Shown: positions 25,019 to 34,914, counted from the first letter of the stretch. The stretch is DNA of 64,000 nt from Sva-07 sp963793335 (GCA_963793335.1 CAWBZS010000004.1:434001-498000); one strand, 5' to 3'. Notes: generated by a model not told the origin, from the sequence alone. Made by a program: numbers and translations.

Positions 25019-26212
25019 ATGACCGTCACGGAGTCCGACCGCCTCACCGTCGACCTGCTCGACCCTGCGCTGTACCAGCGGAACCCGCACGACGTGTGGA
25101 CGTGGATGCGGGCGAACGAACCCGTCTACCGAGACGAGCGCAACGGTCTGTGGGCGGTGACGCGGCACGCCGACCTGATGGACGTCGAGCGACGTTCGTC
25201 GGTGTATCTCTCCGGGCAGGGCTACCGGGCGCTGTGGTCACCGGACGAGATCAACATGATCGCCCAGGACGACCCTCGTCACCGTCAGCAGCGGATGCTC
25301 GTGCAGCCCAAGCTCACCGGCAGGTCGGTGGCCGAGCGGCAAGCCGAGATCGCCGCACTGGTCACCGATCTGATCGACGACGCACTCGCCAACGGCGACG
25401 AGATCGACGTGATCGACGCGCTCGCCGGTCAACTGCCCGCCCGTTTCACCGCCCGCATCCTCGGCTTCCCCGAGGAGATGTGGCCGCAGATCAAGTCATG
25501 GTCCGAACGCCTGATGCGCACCGACGACCGCGACCGCAGCGGCGCATCGTTCCGAGACTTCTTTGCAGCCAACATGGAGTTCGTCGAGGTCCTCGGTGAG
25601 ATCGCGCCGCAGAAACTCGCTGAGCCGGGCGACGACCTACTCAGCGTGTGGCTGCACTCCACGATCGACGGCGAACCCCTCCCACCGGCAGCGATCGTGC
25701 ACGAGGTCGGGCTCTTCATCGCCGGCGGTGCGGAGACCACACGAACGGCGATCAGCCACGGCCTCGACGCCTTTGCTCAGCACCCCGAGCAGTGGGAGGC
25801 GATCGGTGCCGATCCCGACCTCGTTCCCGGGGCCGTCGAAGAGGTGCTCCGCTGGGTCACTCCGTTGAACAACTTCTTTCGTCGGGCCGCAGCCGACGAT
25901 CAGATCGGCGACCAGCCCATCGAGCGCGGCGACCGGATCATCCTGCTGTATCCGTCGGCCAATCGCGATGAAGCGGTGTTCACCGATCCGTTCAGTTTCG
26001 ACATCACTCGGAGCCCCAATCCGCATTTGTCGTTCGGGTTCGGGACCCACCTCTGCATCGGTACCCACGTCGCGCGGGCGTCGCTCGCAGCGGTGTTCGG
26101 CCAACTGAGCGCACGCGTCACCGATCTTCGTGTCGTCGAGGAGCCAGTTGTCGAGGCCAACATCTTCGCCCGCGCCGTCCAGTCGTTCCGCCTCGGCTAC
26201 ACCGTGCGCTGA
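25019..26212 (+). CDS. Cytochrome P450
   Basis: A 397-residue soluble bacterial P450 that oxygenates an organic substrate with electrons from a ferredoxin. The I-helix is FIAGGAETTRTA with the acid-alcohol-like pair, the K-helix ExxR is EEVLR, and the heme Cys is C346 in FGFGTHLCIG. There is no N-terminal membrane anchor. No ferredoxin gene adjoins it. The heme loop and overall length fit the CYP12x-type groups common in actinobacteria, but I cannot assign the CYP family. The start ATG 25019 is preferred; an in-frame upstream start at 24998 adds seven residues. Confidence 0.93.
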   Translation: MTVTESDRLTVDLLDPALYQRNPHDVWTWMRANEPVYRDERNGLWAVTRHADLMDVERRSSVYLSGQGYRALWSPDEINMIAQDDPRHRQQRMLVQPKLTGRSVAERQAEIAALVTDLIDDALANGDEIDVIDALAGQLPARFTARILGFPEEMWPQIKSWSERLMRTDDRDRSGASFRDFFAANMEFVEVLGEIAPQKLAEPGDDLLSVWLHSTIDGEPLPPAAIVHEVGLFIAGGAETTRTAISHGLDAFAQHPEQWEAIGADPDLVPGAVEEVLRWVTPLNNFFRRAAADDQIGDQPIERGDRIILLYPSANRDEAVFTDPFSFDITRSPNPHLSFGFGTHLCIGTHVARASLAAVFGQLSARVTDLRVVEEPVVEANIFARAVQSFRLGYTVR

Positions 26213-26256
26213 ACGACCGGTCTCCAAGCGTTCGGCGGTGCAGTACTCTGACCGCG

Positions 26257-27822
26257 ATGGGGCAGATCACGAATCTTGCAGGGGTCATCCGCGTTCACGG
26301 TGAGGCGCAGGGCGACAAGACCGCGTTGATCCTGGGCGACGAACGCCGGAGTTGGTCGGAGTTGCGGGGTCGATCTGCGCAAGTCGCACAAGGGCTGCTC
26401 GCCGCAGGAGTCGGAGCACAGGAACGGGTTGCATTCCTCGACAAGAACGGCTTCGAGCACTTCGAGGTGATGTTCGGGGCCGCGATGATCAATGCCGTCT
26501 GCGTCGACGTCAACTGGCGCCTCGCCGCACCCGAGGTCGAGTTCATCGTGAACGACACCGAGGCCAAGGTGCTCGTGGTCGGTCCCGACTTCGTCCCGAT
26601 CCTCGACGCGATCGCCGACAACCTGACCCACGTCACCACGGTGCTCGTGATCGGCGGGCACGAGCGATTTCGTGACTACGAGGAGTGGATCACCACGTTC
26701 GATCCGATCGATCCGGGCACCGACTCGAAGCTCGATGACGTCGCGTTCCAGCTCTACTCGTCGGGCACGACCGGTCGCCCCAAGGGCGTCATGCTCACCA
26801 ACGCCAACTTCTTCAGCCTGCTTCCAATGGCGAAGGAGCTCTGGGAGCTGACCCCCGACTCGGTCAACCTCGTTGCGATGCCGCTGTTCCACGTCGCCGG
26901 TGGTGGATGGGCGGTCGCCGGCATGTACGAGGGTTGTACGTCGGTCATCTTCCGTGACCTGGACCCGGTGGCGCTCGTGTCGACGATTGCCGAGCATCGG
27001 ATCACCCACGCGCTGCTCGTTCCCGTCGCCCTGCAGTTCGTGCTGCTGGTGCCGGGGGTCGACGATGCCGACTTCTCGAGTCTGAAGGTGATGGTCTACG
27101 GCGCCTCACCGATCAGCGAGGATGTGCTGTCCAAGTGCGTCGAGTTGTTCAAGCCGTGCAAGTTCTGGCAGGCCTACGGGCTGACCGAGACCACTGGCGG
27201 TGTGGTCAACCTCCCGCCCGAGGACCATGACCCGGACAGTGAGAACAAGCATCGCTTGCGGTCCTGTGGTGTGCCCGGTCCTGGCGTCGAGCTGAGGATC
27301 GTCGGGGACGACGAGGCCGAGTGCGAGGTCGGTGCGGTGGGCGAGATCTGGGTGCGTGGTCCACAGATCATGAAGGGCTACTGGAACATGCCGGAGGCGA
27401 CCGAGGAAGCGATCACCGACGACGGCTGGTTCAAGACCGGTGATGCGGGGTACGTCGACGCCGACGGGTACGTCTACATCCACGACCGCGTCAAGGACAT
27501 GATCGTGTCGGGTGGTGAGAACGTCTACCCGGCCGAGGTCGAGAATGTCCTGATGGCGCATCCTGGGATCGCCGACGTCGCCGTGATCGGCGTTCCCCAC
27601 GAGAAGTGGGGCGAGACCGGGAAGGCGATCGTCGTGAAGGCGCCTGACGCCGAGGTGACCGAGGCCGACATCATCGCCTACGCCAAGGAACGCCTCGCCA
27701 CCTACAAGTGTCCGACCAGCGTCGACTGGACCGACGTCCTGCCACGCAACCCGAGCGGCAAGATCCTCAAGAAGGATCTACGCGAGCCGTTCTGGGTCGG
27801 ACACGAACGTCGCGTGGGCTGA
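26257..27822 (+). CDS. Long-chain fatty-acid-CoA ligase (FadD family)
   Basis: A 521-residue AMP-forming CoA ligase. The ATP loop FQLYSSGTTGRPKGVML, the YGLTETTG motif, FKTGDAGYVDADGYVYI, and RNPSGKILKKDLR with the catalytic Lys are intact. It activates a fatty or related carboxylic acid to the CoA thioester. It follows the P450 gene by 44 bp on the same strand, which suggests a P450 product could be handed on, but no substrate is shown. It is followed by a convergent membrane-protein gene. Confidence 0.92.
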   Translation: MGQITNLAGVIRVHGEAQGDKTALILGDERRSWSELRGRSAQVAQGLLAAGVGAQERVAFLDKNGFEHFEVMFGAAMINAVCVDVNWRLAAPEVEFIVNDTEAKVLVVGPDFVPILDAIADNLTHVTTVLVIGGHERFRDYEEWITTFDPIDPGTDSKLDDVAFQLYSSGTTGRPKGVMLTNANFFSLLPMAKELWELTPDSVNLVAMPLFHVAGGGWAVAGMYEGCTSVIFRDLDPVALVSTIAEHRITHALLVPVALQFVLLVPGVDDADFSSLKVMVYGASPISEDVLSKCVELFKPCKFWQAYGLTETTGGVVNLPPEDHDPDSENKHRLRSCGVPGPGVELRIVGDDEAECEVGAVGEIWVRGPQIMKGYWNMPEATEEAITDDGWFKTGDAGYVDADGYVYIHDRVKDMIVSGGENVYPAEVENVLMAHPGIADVAVIGVPHEKWGETGKAIVVKAPDAEVTEADIIAYAKERLATYKCPTSVDWTDVLPRNPSGKILKKDLREPFWVGHERRVG

Positions 27823-27864
27823 CCCGCCAGCGACTCGGACCTGGCTGCGTCGGTCGGGGTGAGG

Positions 27865-28524
27865 TCAGGTCGTCGGTTGGCCCTTGGCGTCGACCTCATA
27901 GATCCGGAGGCCGTCGCCATGGCTGATGGACGCCCGTGCGTCGTCGACGGGTGACTGCTCGTCGGCGTGGAACGCCACGATGATTGCGTCGGCGGCGTCA
28001 GGATCGACGAAGCTCTCCTGGAAGGCTCGGCTCTGACCGGTGCCGATCACGTAGCTCCACACGGCGGCGACGTAGAAGCCGAAGATGGCACCACCGAGCG
28101 CAGCGGCGAGCGTGGCCGGGACGCTCTCGGTGACGAGCCAGACGCCCACGCCGATGATCAACGCGGCGATGACCGCGCCCGGAACTCCGCCCACCAGCGT
28201 CCGCTTGGCTGCGTGGGCGGTGACGCCTTCGGGGTCGGCCTGGTGCTTGTCTTCCCGATTCTCGTGATGGCCGAGCACCAGCGTCGATGTGTCCGTGTCC
28301 TCGGCGGTCATGCGTTCGAAGTCGAGCGCGACGGCTCGCGCGGTTTCGGTGTCGTCGGTGAAGACGACGAGGTTGTGTCGCCGCAGACGCGCGTTCGGGT
28401 TGGAGTTCGACACCTCGGAGAGGTGTGGCGCGGTGGTCTTCGCCCAGTTGGCGAAGTTCACGGGCTTGTCGTTGGTCGTTCCACCAGTCGGGTCGGATGT
28501 CGTTTCCTGATCGGACTTGCTCAT
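27865..28524 (-). CDS. Membrane protein with glycine-zipper segments, unknown
   Basis: A 219-residue protein. Residues ~45-85 form a soluble strand/helix module (RRHNLVVFTDDTETARAVAL) resembling the DUF1269/general-stress-protein-17M type. Two hydrophobic segments follow (~113-130 VIAALIIGVGVWLV and ~137-156 AALGGAIFGFYVAAVWSYV) with Gly spacing typical of close-packed helices, then a soluble tail. A strong GAAGGAGAGA ribosome-binding site precedes the ATG. Divergent from typA. The function is not known; stress response is a guess. Confidence 0.7.
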   Translation of the reverse strand: MSKSDQETTSDPTGGTTNDKPVNFANWAKTTAPHLSEVSNSNPNARLRRHNLVVFTDDTETARAVALDFERMTAEDTDTSTLVLGHHENREDKHQADPEGVTAHAAKRTLVGGVPGAVIAALIIGVGVWLVTESVPATLAAALGGAIFGFYVAAVWSYVIGTGQSRAFQESFVDPDAADAIIVAFHADEQSPVDDARASISHGDGLRIYEVDAKGQPTT

Positions 28525-28685
28525 GTCGTCTCTCCTTCTCGGGTAGGGCAGCAGTACCCGCCCGCGACGACGATCAAACCCTGCTCGAGCCACCCCGATG
28601 TCCCCAGGCGTCGCATGGGCCCCGACCGTGTGACGATGGCCGCCTGCGATCGTTCGTTCGTGAACGGGCGATAGCGTCGAACGTC

Positions 28686-30620
28686 GTGTCCATCCCCGAC
28701 CAGACCCTCCTCGACGACCCCAGCCAGGTCGACACAGCCGCAGATTCGACCGTGAGTCATCGTTCCGATGTGCGCAACCTGGCAATCGTGGCACACGTCG
28801 ACCACGGCAAGACCACACTGGTCGACGCGATGCTCCACCAGTCGGGTGCGTTCCGTGCCAACGAGGACGTTGCCGAGCGGGTCATGGACTCCGGGGATCT
28901 CGAGCGCGAGAAGGGCATCACCATCCTTGCCAAGAACACCTCGCTGGTGTGGAACGACCCCCGGAGTGGCGCCGACATCACGCTCAACATCGTCGACACA
29001 CCCGGCCACGCAGACTTCGGTGGCGAGGTCGAGCGCGCCCTGACCATGGTCGACGGCATCGTGTTGCTGGTCGACGCTGCCGAGGGTCCGCTCCCGCAGA
29101 CCCGGTTCGTGCTGCGCAAGGCACTTGCACGTCAACTCCCGGTGATTCTCGTGATCAACAAGGTCGACCGCGCCGACGCACGAACGGCCGAGGTCATCGA
29201 CGAGGTGTACGAGCTGTTCTTCGACCTCGACGCCAAGGATCACCAGGTCGAGTTTCCCATCGTGTACTGCTCGGGCAGAGACGGCTGGGCGACGCTCGAC
29301 GCCGACGAAGCCCAGCGGATCATCGCTGACGGAAAGGGCGACACTGGCCTGGCCGAGCTCGTCGAGGTGTTGCTGGATCACATCCCCGCACCGACCTATC
29401 GCGAGGGCGCACCGCTGCAGGCGTGGGTCACCAACCTCGACGCTTCCCCCTACCTCGGTCGTCTCGCTCTTCTGCGGATCATGGAAGGCGAGATCAAGAA
29501 GGGCCAGTCGGTTGCCTGGTGCAAACGAGATGGCTCGGTCGCCCGCGCCAAGATCGCAGAGCTGTTCCTCACCGAGCACCTCACGCGTGTGCCGGTCGAC
29601 TCGGCCCGCCAGGGTGACTTGGTCGCCGTGGCCGGCATCGAGGAGATCTTCATTGGCGAGACCCTTGCCGATCCGGAGAACCCGATTGCGCTCCCGGTGA
29701 TCACCGTCGATGAGCCGGCGCTGTCGATGACGATCGGGATCAACACGTCGCCGCTCGCGGGTCGCGAGGGCAAGAAGCTCACCGCCCGCCTCGTCAAGAA
29801 CCGCCTCGACGCTGAACTCGTCGGCAACGTGTCGATTCGGGTGCTCCCCACCGAACGCCCCGACGCCTGGGAAGTGCAGGCCCGAGGTGAGCTGCAGTTG
29901 GCGATCCTGGTCGAGCAGATGCGTCGTGAGGGGTTCGAGCTCACCGTCGGCAAGCCCGTCGTGCTCACCCACGAGGTCGACGGCAAGGTGCACGAGCCGG
30001 TCGAGCGGGTCACGATCGACGTGCCGCAGGACTATCTGGGCAACGTGACGCAGTTGCTCGCCGCCCGCAAGGGTCGTATGCAGAACATGAGCGGGTCCGC
30101 GTGGACGCGTCTCGACTATCTCGTTCCCGCCCGTGGCTTGATCGGTTTCCGCACCGAGTTCCTCACGGAGACCCGGGGCACCGGCGTGATCAGCCACACC
30201 TTCGAGGGGTACGAACCGTGGGCCGGCGAGATCCGTTCGCGCCAGTCCGGTGTGCTCGTTGCCGACCGCACTGGTCCCGCCACCACCTACGCCATGATGA
30301 ACCTGCAGGACCGGGCAGCGATGATGGTCGGTCCGGGCGCCGAGGTGTACTGCGGCATGATCGTCGGTGAGAACTCACGCGCTGGTGACATGGACGTCAA
30401 CGTGTGCCGCGAAAAGAAGATGACCAACGTGCGTGCCGCCTCAGCCGACGAGACGGTGAAGCTCACGCCGCATCGTCAACTGTCGCTCGAAGGGGCCCTC
30501 GAGTTCATTGCGAGCGACGAATGCGTCGAGGTGACGCCGAAGAACATTCGCCTGCGCAAGGTCGACATGGACCCGACGACTCGCGCTCGCGAGACCAAGC
30601 GCCGCAGCCAGTCCGCCTGA
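28686..30620 (+). CDS. typA: TypA/BipA translational GTPase
   Basis: A ~644-residue ribosome-binding GTPase, involved in 50S assembly and stress adaptation. The G1 motif is VAHVDHGKTTLVDAML, switch II DTPGHADFGGEV, the G4 motif VINKVDRADA, and the C-terminal part has the BipA-specific GLIGFRTEFLTETRGTG and RAGDMDVNV segments. The first ~22 residues before RNLAIVAHVDHG are unusual; the GTG at 28686 is used here, but GTG 28752 would start the protein at VSHRSDVRNL, as in most homologues. It ends in a hairpin shared with the GH29 gene. Confidence 0.95.
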   Translation: MSIPDQTLLDDPSQVDTAADSTVSHRSDVRNLAIVAHVDHGKTTLVDAMLHQSGAFRANEDVAERVMDSGDLEREKGITILAKNTSLVWNDPRSGADITLNIVDTPGHADFGGEVERALTMVDGIVLLVDAAEGPLPQTRFVLRKALARQLPVILVINKVDRADARTAEVIDEVYELFFDLDAKDHQVEFPIVYCSGRDGWATLDADEAQRIIADGKGDTGLAELVEVLLDHIPAPTYREGAPLQAWVTNLDASPYLGRLALLRIMEGEIKKGQSVAWCKRDGSVARAKIAELFLTEHLTRVPVDSARQGDLVAVAGIEEIFIGETLADPENPIALPVITVDEPALSMTIGINTSPLAGREGKKLTARLVKNRLDAELVGNVSIRVLPTERPDAWEVQARGELQLAILVEQMRREGFELTVGKPVVLTHEVDGKVHEPVERVTIDVPQDYLGNVTQLLAARKGRMQNMSGSAWTRLDYLVPARGLIGFRTEFLTETRGTGVISHTFEGYEPWAGEIRSRQSGVLVADRTGPATTYAMMNLQDRAAMMVGPGAEVYCGMIVGENSRAGDMDVNVCREKKMTNVRAASADETVKLTPHRQLSLEGALEFIASDECVEVTPKNIRLRKVDMDPTTRARETKRRSQSA

Positions 30621-30631
30621 CGCGGCGTCAG
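30617..30631. terminator. Hairpin shared by convergent genes
   Basis: CTGACG, loop CGG, CGTCAG. The TGA of typA is in the left arm and the stop of the GH29 gene is in the right arm, so one 6-bp stem closes both genes. Confidence 0.5.
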
Positions 30632-32775
30632 GGTCCGGTGGTGAGGGCGGCGTCGGGCTCGTGGAGGTCGATCGCCTCGTTGTCGCGAGCATGTAGCCGC
30701 GTGGTCGCCCATGACAGCACGCCGATACGGCAACGCTCCCAGCGGTTGCCGCTGACCTGACAGTCGGTGGCGCCATGCTGGACGATGCAGCCGCTGTCGC
30801 CGTCGCCGACCGCGTTGCCGTCGACGACCGCCTGGGTTCCTCCGTCGATGTCGATGCCTCGCATCGTGTGATCGACGAAGTTGCCGTAGATGTGCGCACC
30901 TTCGGTCTGTTCGAGATGGATGCCCCACCACCGCGCCACGATGTTGTTGCCGCGGACGATCGTTCCGGTCGTATCGGTGGCGCGAATGGCGCAGAGGTGG
31001 TCGCGGAACCCGCACGAGTCGATCTCGTGGCCGCTCCCACCTCGGAGATGCGCGCCGATGTCCCAACGCATCCCGTCGAACTGGCTGCGTGACACCGTCA
31101 CACGGTCAGCACCGTCGGCCACGACGCCTGCCGCCGACGTGGCACGGATGACCACATCGTCGGCGGCGACCATCACGTGGCCGTCGACCCGACACCCGAG
31201 CAGGGTTGCATACGGTCCCTCGACTCGGACGACCGAGCACGGGAACCACGCGAGCCGAGGTGGCCCGCCGGTGACGCGTAGGTGCTCGAGTCGAGCATTG
31301 CGTGCGAGGGTCACGGTGGTCGCTCCATCGGTGTGGACCAGCGTTCGCCCCGGCCCGAGACCCCGCAGGATCACGCCAGCAGGCACGGTGACCGGGCCGG
31401 AGTAGGTGCCGTCGCCGAGTTGCACGATGTCGCCGGGCGACGCATCTCGAAGCAGCGGTGCGAGTTCGATCGGCTGACGCGGTTGCGATTCGAACAGCTC
31501 GATCGGACGCTCGACGGGTGCAAGGTCGAATCGATAGACGGCGATCGCATCGATCGAGCCGAGGTGCGTCCGCCGTTCGAGTGCCGAGCGACCGCCGTCG
31601 ATGCGGACCCCGTCATCGGTGTGGCTGAACCCGATCGGTCGTCCGTCTCGCTCGACGGCGATCACCCGGTAGCGGTCGGGACGGATGGCGGAGAATCGGG
31701 CCCGCCCGCCGAGATCGACTGCAGCGACGCCGCCGTCGAGGCGGAAGTACCTGACCTCGTCATCGCCCCAGGTGTCCCACGGCGTCGACTCGTCGATCAA
31801 CCGCTGATTCGCCCGGACCCATCGGCCGGCAGCTTCGAGCGGGGCTTGTTGCAATCCGGGGATGGTGCCATCGGCGGCGGGACCCACGTTGAGCAGCAAG
31901 TGGCCGCCCTTGGCGATCACCTCGGTGAGCAGGGCAACGATGTCGAACCCCGACATGTGGTGCTCGAGCCGTTCGGCCCGGTTGTGGCAGAAGCTCGACC
32001 CGAGTGGGCGACAGAGTTCCCAGGGGCCGTCGACGATCTCGTTGGGTGTCTCGTGCTCGAAGGTGCGCACGAGTTGAGGGCTTCCGGGCGGCACGGCGTC
32101 GGCTGCGGCCCCCCATCGGTCGTTCACCACCACGTCGGGATTGATGGCCCAGACCCGCTCGAGCAGCTCCGCCGTGCGCCACACGGCCGGCCCGTGGCCC
32201 CAGTGCCCGTCACCCCACAACACGCTCGACCCGTAGCGTTCGACGAGGTCGAGCACGTGGGGGTGGAGCACCTCGGTCGCGTAGGCCGGATCGGGGAAAC
32301 GAGCGTCACCCCAGTCGAGCAGCGAGTAGTAGGTGCCGAGCACGATGTCGTTTCGCTCGCAGGCCGCGGCGTATTCGGCCAGCACGTTGCGGTGTGGGCC
32401 ACCGTGCAGGACGGTGCGCTCGGTGTTGGGAGCGTCCCACCATGACAGTCCGTCGTGGTGTTTGGTGACCAACACGCTGTACCCGGCGCCTGCGTCGGCC
32501 ACGAGCTGTGCCCAACGCTCTGCGTCGAATCGGTTGTAGGTGAGCAGCGGCAAGAAGTCGTCGAACTGCTCGATGTGGCCCCAACGGTCTCGGTGGTGTG
32601 CAAGCACCTCGACCATCGGCCGGGGATGCAACACCACGTCGGCGACGTCCTCGCCGAGATGGCTGCGGTACCAGCCGCTGTACTGGCCGATCGGCGCCCA
32701 CGCCGGCACGCTGGCCAGGGTCGAATGAACGAGGATGCCGAATCGCCGTTGGTCCCACCACGTCGGCATGCTCAT
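30628..32775 (-). CDS. GH29 alpha-L-fucosidase fused to a right-handed beta-helix
   Basis: A ~715-residue fusion. Residues ~1-330 form a GH29 fucosidase: WWDQRRFGILVHST with its His, LVTKHHDGLSWWD, the nucleophile Asp in SVLWGDGHWG, and HLLLNVGPAADGTIP, the usual end of the barrel. After a ~90-residue beta-sandwich, the last ~290 residues are parallel beta-helix (NosD/pectate-lyase type) with repeated G-N-x-V/I coils such as VDGNAVGDGDSGC. No signal peptide is visible. The fucosidase part may trim a glycan held by the helix. Start ATG 32775; a GTG at 32796 would add seven residues. Confidence 0.85.
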   Translation of the reverse strand: MSMPTWWDQRRFGILVHSTLASVPAWAPIGQYSGWYRSHLGEDVADVVLHPRPMVEVLAHHRDRWGHIEQFDDFLPLLTYNRFDAERWAQLVADAGAGYSVLVTKHHDGLSWWDAPNTERTVLHGGPHRNVLAEYAAACERNDIVLGTYYSLLDWGDARFPDPAYATEVLHPHVLDLVERYGSSVLWGDGHWGHGPAVWRTAELLERVWAINPDVVVNDRWGAAADAVPPGSPQLVRTFEHETPNEIVDGPWELCRPLGSSFCHNRAERLEHHMSGFDIVALLTEVIAKGGHLLLNVGPAADGTIPGLQQAPLEAAGRWVRANQRLIDESTPWDTWGDDEVRYFRLDGGVAAVDLGGRARFSAIRPDRYRVIAVERDGRPIGFSHTDDGVRIDGGRSALERRTHLGSIDAIAVYRFDLAPVERPIELFESQPRQPIELAPLLRDASPGDIVQLGDGTYSGPVTVPAGVILRGLGPGRTLVHTDGATTVTLARNARLEHLRVTGGPPRLAWFPCSVVRVEGPYATLLGCRVDGHVMVAADDVVIRATSAAGVVADGADRVTVSRSQFDGMRWDIGAHLRGGSGHEIDSCGFRDHLCAIRATDTTGTIVRGNNIVARWWGIHLEQTEGAHIYGNFVDHTMRGIDIDGGTQAVVDGNAVGDGDSGCIVQHGATDCQVSGNRWERCRIGVLSWATTRLHARDNEAIDLHEPDAALTTGP

Positions 32776-32912
32776 CGGAGCGCCATTGTCGCGCACACAC
32801 GACCTGGTGTGACGAACTCGTCCGACCGACTGGGCTCGTGGCCTTCCCTCGACGCCGGGCGATGCTGGCTCACAATGGCCCGTCGAGCCCGGGGCAACGC
32901 CATACTGCTGCC

Positions 32913-33744
32913 ATGAACGCGACGTCGGCGATGCCGGTCGACCAGGTCGATGGGCCCGTGAGCGCCAAGCTGCAGCAGCTGGGGGCCGAACTCAGACGGC
33001 TCGACCGGGTGGTGGTGGCCTTCAGCGGCGGCGCCGATTCGGCGTTCCTCGTCGCTGCCGCAACCCGCACGCTCGGCAGCGACCGTGTCCATGCCGTCAC
33101 CGCGGTGTCTCCGTCGTTGGCCGGCGACGAAGCGAGCGACTGTCGGGCGTTGGCGTCTGAATGGGGCCTCCGTTGGACACCCGTGACCACTGCAGAGATG
33201 GAGCGAGCGGCGTATCGGCTCAACGACACCGACCGGTGCTTCCACTGCAAGGCCGAGCTGATGGACGTGGTGACCCCGATCGCCGCTGCCGAACACGCGA
33301 CCGGTGGTGTTGGGCGTGAACGTGGACGACCTCGGCGATCATCGGCCGGGTCAGCGTGCTGCGAGCGAGGCCGGCGCCGAGTTCCCGTTGGTGGCAGCGG
33401 GGTTCACCAAGCAAGACGTGCGCGAGGCGTCGCGAGCGATGGGGTTGCGTACGTGGGACAAGCCTGCGGCGGCGTGTTTGGCGAGCCGAATCCCGTACGG
33501 CACGCAGGTGTCGGTGGAGATTCTCGGTCGAGTCGACCGAGCCGAGGCGGCGCTGCACCGACTCGGGTTCGCCCAGGTCCGGGTGCGGCACTACGACGAC
33601 ACCGCACGCATCGAAGTGGACCTGGTCGACCTCGAGCGTGTGGTGGAGCAGCGAGACGCGGTCGTCGAAGCGGTGCGCGGCGTCGGCTACCGGTACGTCA
33701 CCGTCGACCTCGAGGGGTTCCGCTCCGGAAACCTGAACGGCTGA
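32913..33744 (+). pseudogene. larE: larE, ATP-dependent sulfur transferase, frameshifted
   Basis: The reading frame from ATG 32913 carries an intact PP-loop (VVVAFSGGADSAFLVAAA) and RCFHCKAELMDVV, then changes frame near 33303. Skipping one G there joins HAT to VVLGVNVDDLG and continues with KPAAACLASRIPYGTQV to the stop at 33744. The joined protein (~277 residues) would match LarE, which uses its own Cys (in ACLASR) to put sulfur on the nickel-pincer cofactor. As read, translation would end in an unrelated tail. A sequencing error cannot be excluded. No larB or larC is adjacent. Confidence 0.85.
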
Positions 33745-33796
33745 TCGGTCGGTCCGATTGCGGCCGGGCGGGGCGCCCCACGTAGCGTCGGCCGCC

Positions 33797-34840
33797 ATGA
33801 AGCTGTCGATGATGATCAACTATTCGGGCGACTTCCACGCTGACGTGGCAAAGGTCGTGGAGCTGGAAAAGGCCGGTCTCGACGTGGTCTGGGTGCCCGA
33901 GGCCTACAGCTTCGACGCCGTGTCCCAGATGGGGTACCTCGCCGCCAAGACCAGCACGATCGAGATCGGCTCCGCGATCCTCAACGTGTTCTCACGGACG
34001 GCGACGTGTATGGCGCAGACTGCTGCCGGACTCGACTTCGTGTCGGGCGGTCGGTTCATCCTCGGACTGGGGGCGTCGGGCCCGCAGGTGATCGAGGGGT
34101 TCCACGGGGTGCCGTACGAGAAGCCGATGCCGCGCATCCGCGACTACATCAACGTCTGCCGGATGACGATGAAGCGTGAGAAGGTCGTCTACGACGGCCC
34201 GACGGTGCACGTGCCGCTCCCGGAGGGTCAGGGCACGGGGCTCGGCAAGCCGCTCAAGCTGATCAACCACCCGGTTCGCGACACCGTCCCGATCTTCTGG
34301 GCGAGCCTGATGGGCCAGTCGGTGAAGGCCACCGCCAAGCTCGCCGACGGCTGGATCCCGATCTTCTTCGATCCGGAGAAGTTCCACACGGTCTGGGGCG
34401 ACGACCTCAAGGCTGGACAGGCCGACCGTGATCCGTCACTGGGTCCGCTGCAGATCTCAGCGGGCGGCATGGTCGCGATCGGCGACGATCTCGTCGGCGA
34501 CAAGCAGTCGAGCATTCTCGACTTCTCGCGGCCGAGCGTGGCGCTGTACGTCGGTGGGATGGGCGCCCGCGACAAGAACTTCTACAACACGATCTGTCAG
34601 AAGTACGGCTACGTCGACGAGGCGGCGGCGATCCAGGATCTGTACCTCGACGGCAAGAAGGACGAGGCCGCCGCCGCGGTTCCCGCCGAGATGCTGGACA
34701 AGACCAACCTGGTCGGTCCCACCGGCTACATCAAGGAACGCCTCGCCGCCTACAAGGAGGCAGGCGTCACCCACCTCTCGGTCAACCCCGTTGGCGGCGA
34801 CCCGGTGAAGACCGTCGAACAGCTCCGCTCCCTGCTCTGA
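33797..34840 (+). CDS. LLM-class F420-dependent oxidoreductase
   Basis: A 347-residue luciferase-like flavin/F420 oxidoreductase. It begins MKLSMMINYSGDF, has GLDVVWVPEAYSFDA, KTSTIEIGSAILNVFSRT, GGRFILGLGASGPQV, and a C-terminal AAYKEAGVTHLSVNPVG barrel strand. This set is typical of actinobacterial F420 dehydrogenase or monooxygenase members, of which many paralogues exist and few substrates are known. It starts 52 bp after the broken larE gene and ends at a palindrome doublet. Confidence 0.9.
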   Translation: MKLSMMINYSGDFHADVAKVVELEKAGLDVVWVPEAYSFDAVSQMGYLAAKTSTIEIGSAILNVFSRTATCMAQTAAGLDFVSGGRFILGLGASGPQVIEGFHGVPYEKPMPRIRDYINVCRMTMKREKVVYDGPTVHVPLPEGQGTGLGKPLKLINHPVRDTVPIFWASLMGQSVKATAKLADGWIPIFFDPEKFHTVWGDDLKAGQADRDPSLGPLQISAGGMVAIGDDLVGDKQSSILDFSRPSVALYVGGMGARDKNFYNTICQKYGYVDEAAAIQDLYLDGKKDEAAAAVPAEMLDKTNLVGPTGYIKERLAAYKEAGVTHLSVNPVGGDPVKTVEQLRSLL

Positions 34841-34844
34841 GCCT

Positions 34845-34906
34845 GTTCCCCCAGCCCGGGTCTCCGGGAACCACGAAGGTTCCTCCAGCCCGGGTCTCGG
34901 GGAACC
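34845..34906. repeat. Direct doublet of CCCGGG-centred palindromes (copy B)
   Basis: Two palindromes, 34845-34872 and 34878-34906, of the same family as at 24928. Arms read GTTCCCCCAG / CTCCGGGAAC and GGTTCCTCCAG / CTCGGGGAACC around CCCGGG. Here both copies point the same way. The doublet begins 4 bp after the stop of the LLM oxidoreductase gene and ends 8 bp before the stop of the convergent VWA gene, so it could end both transcripts. Confidence 0.85.
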
Positions 34907-34914
34907 AGGATTGC

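Noticed and set aside
28521..30197. 558-codon minus-strand frame opposite typA
   Set aside because: No family-like sequence; typA motifs are complete on the plus strand.
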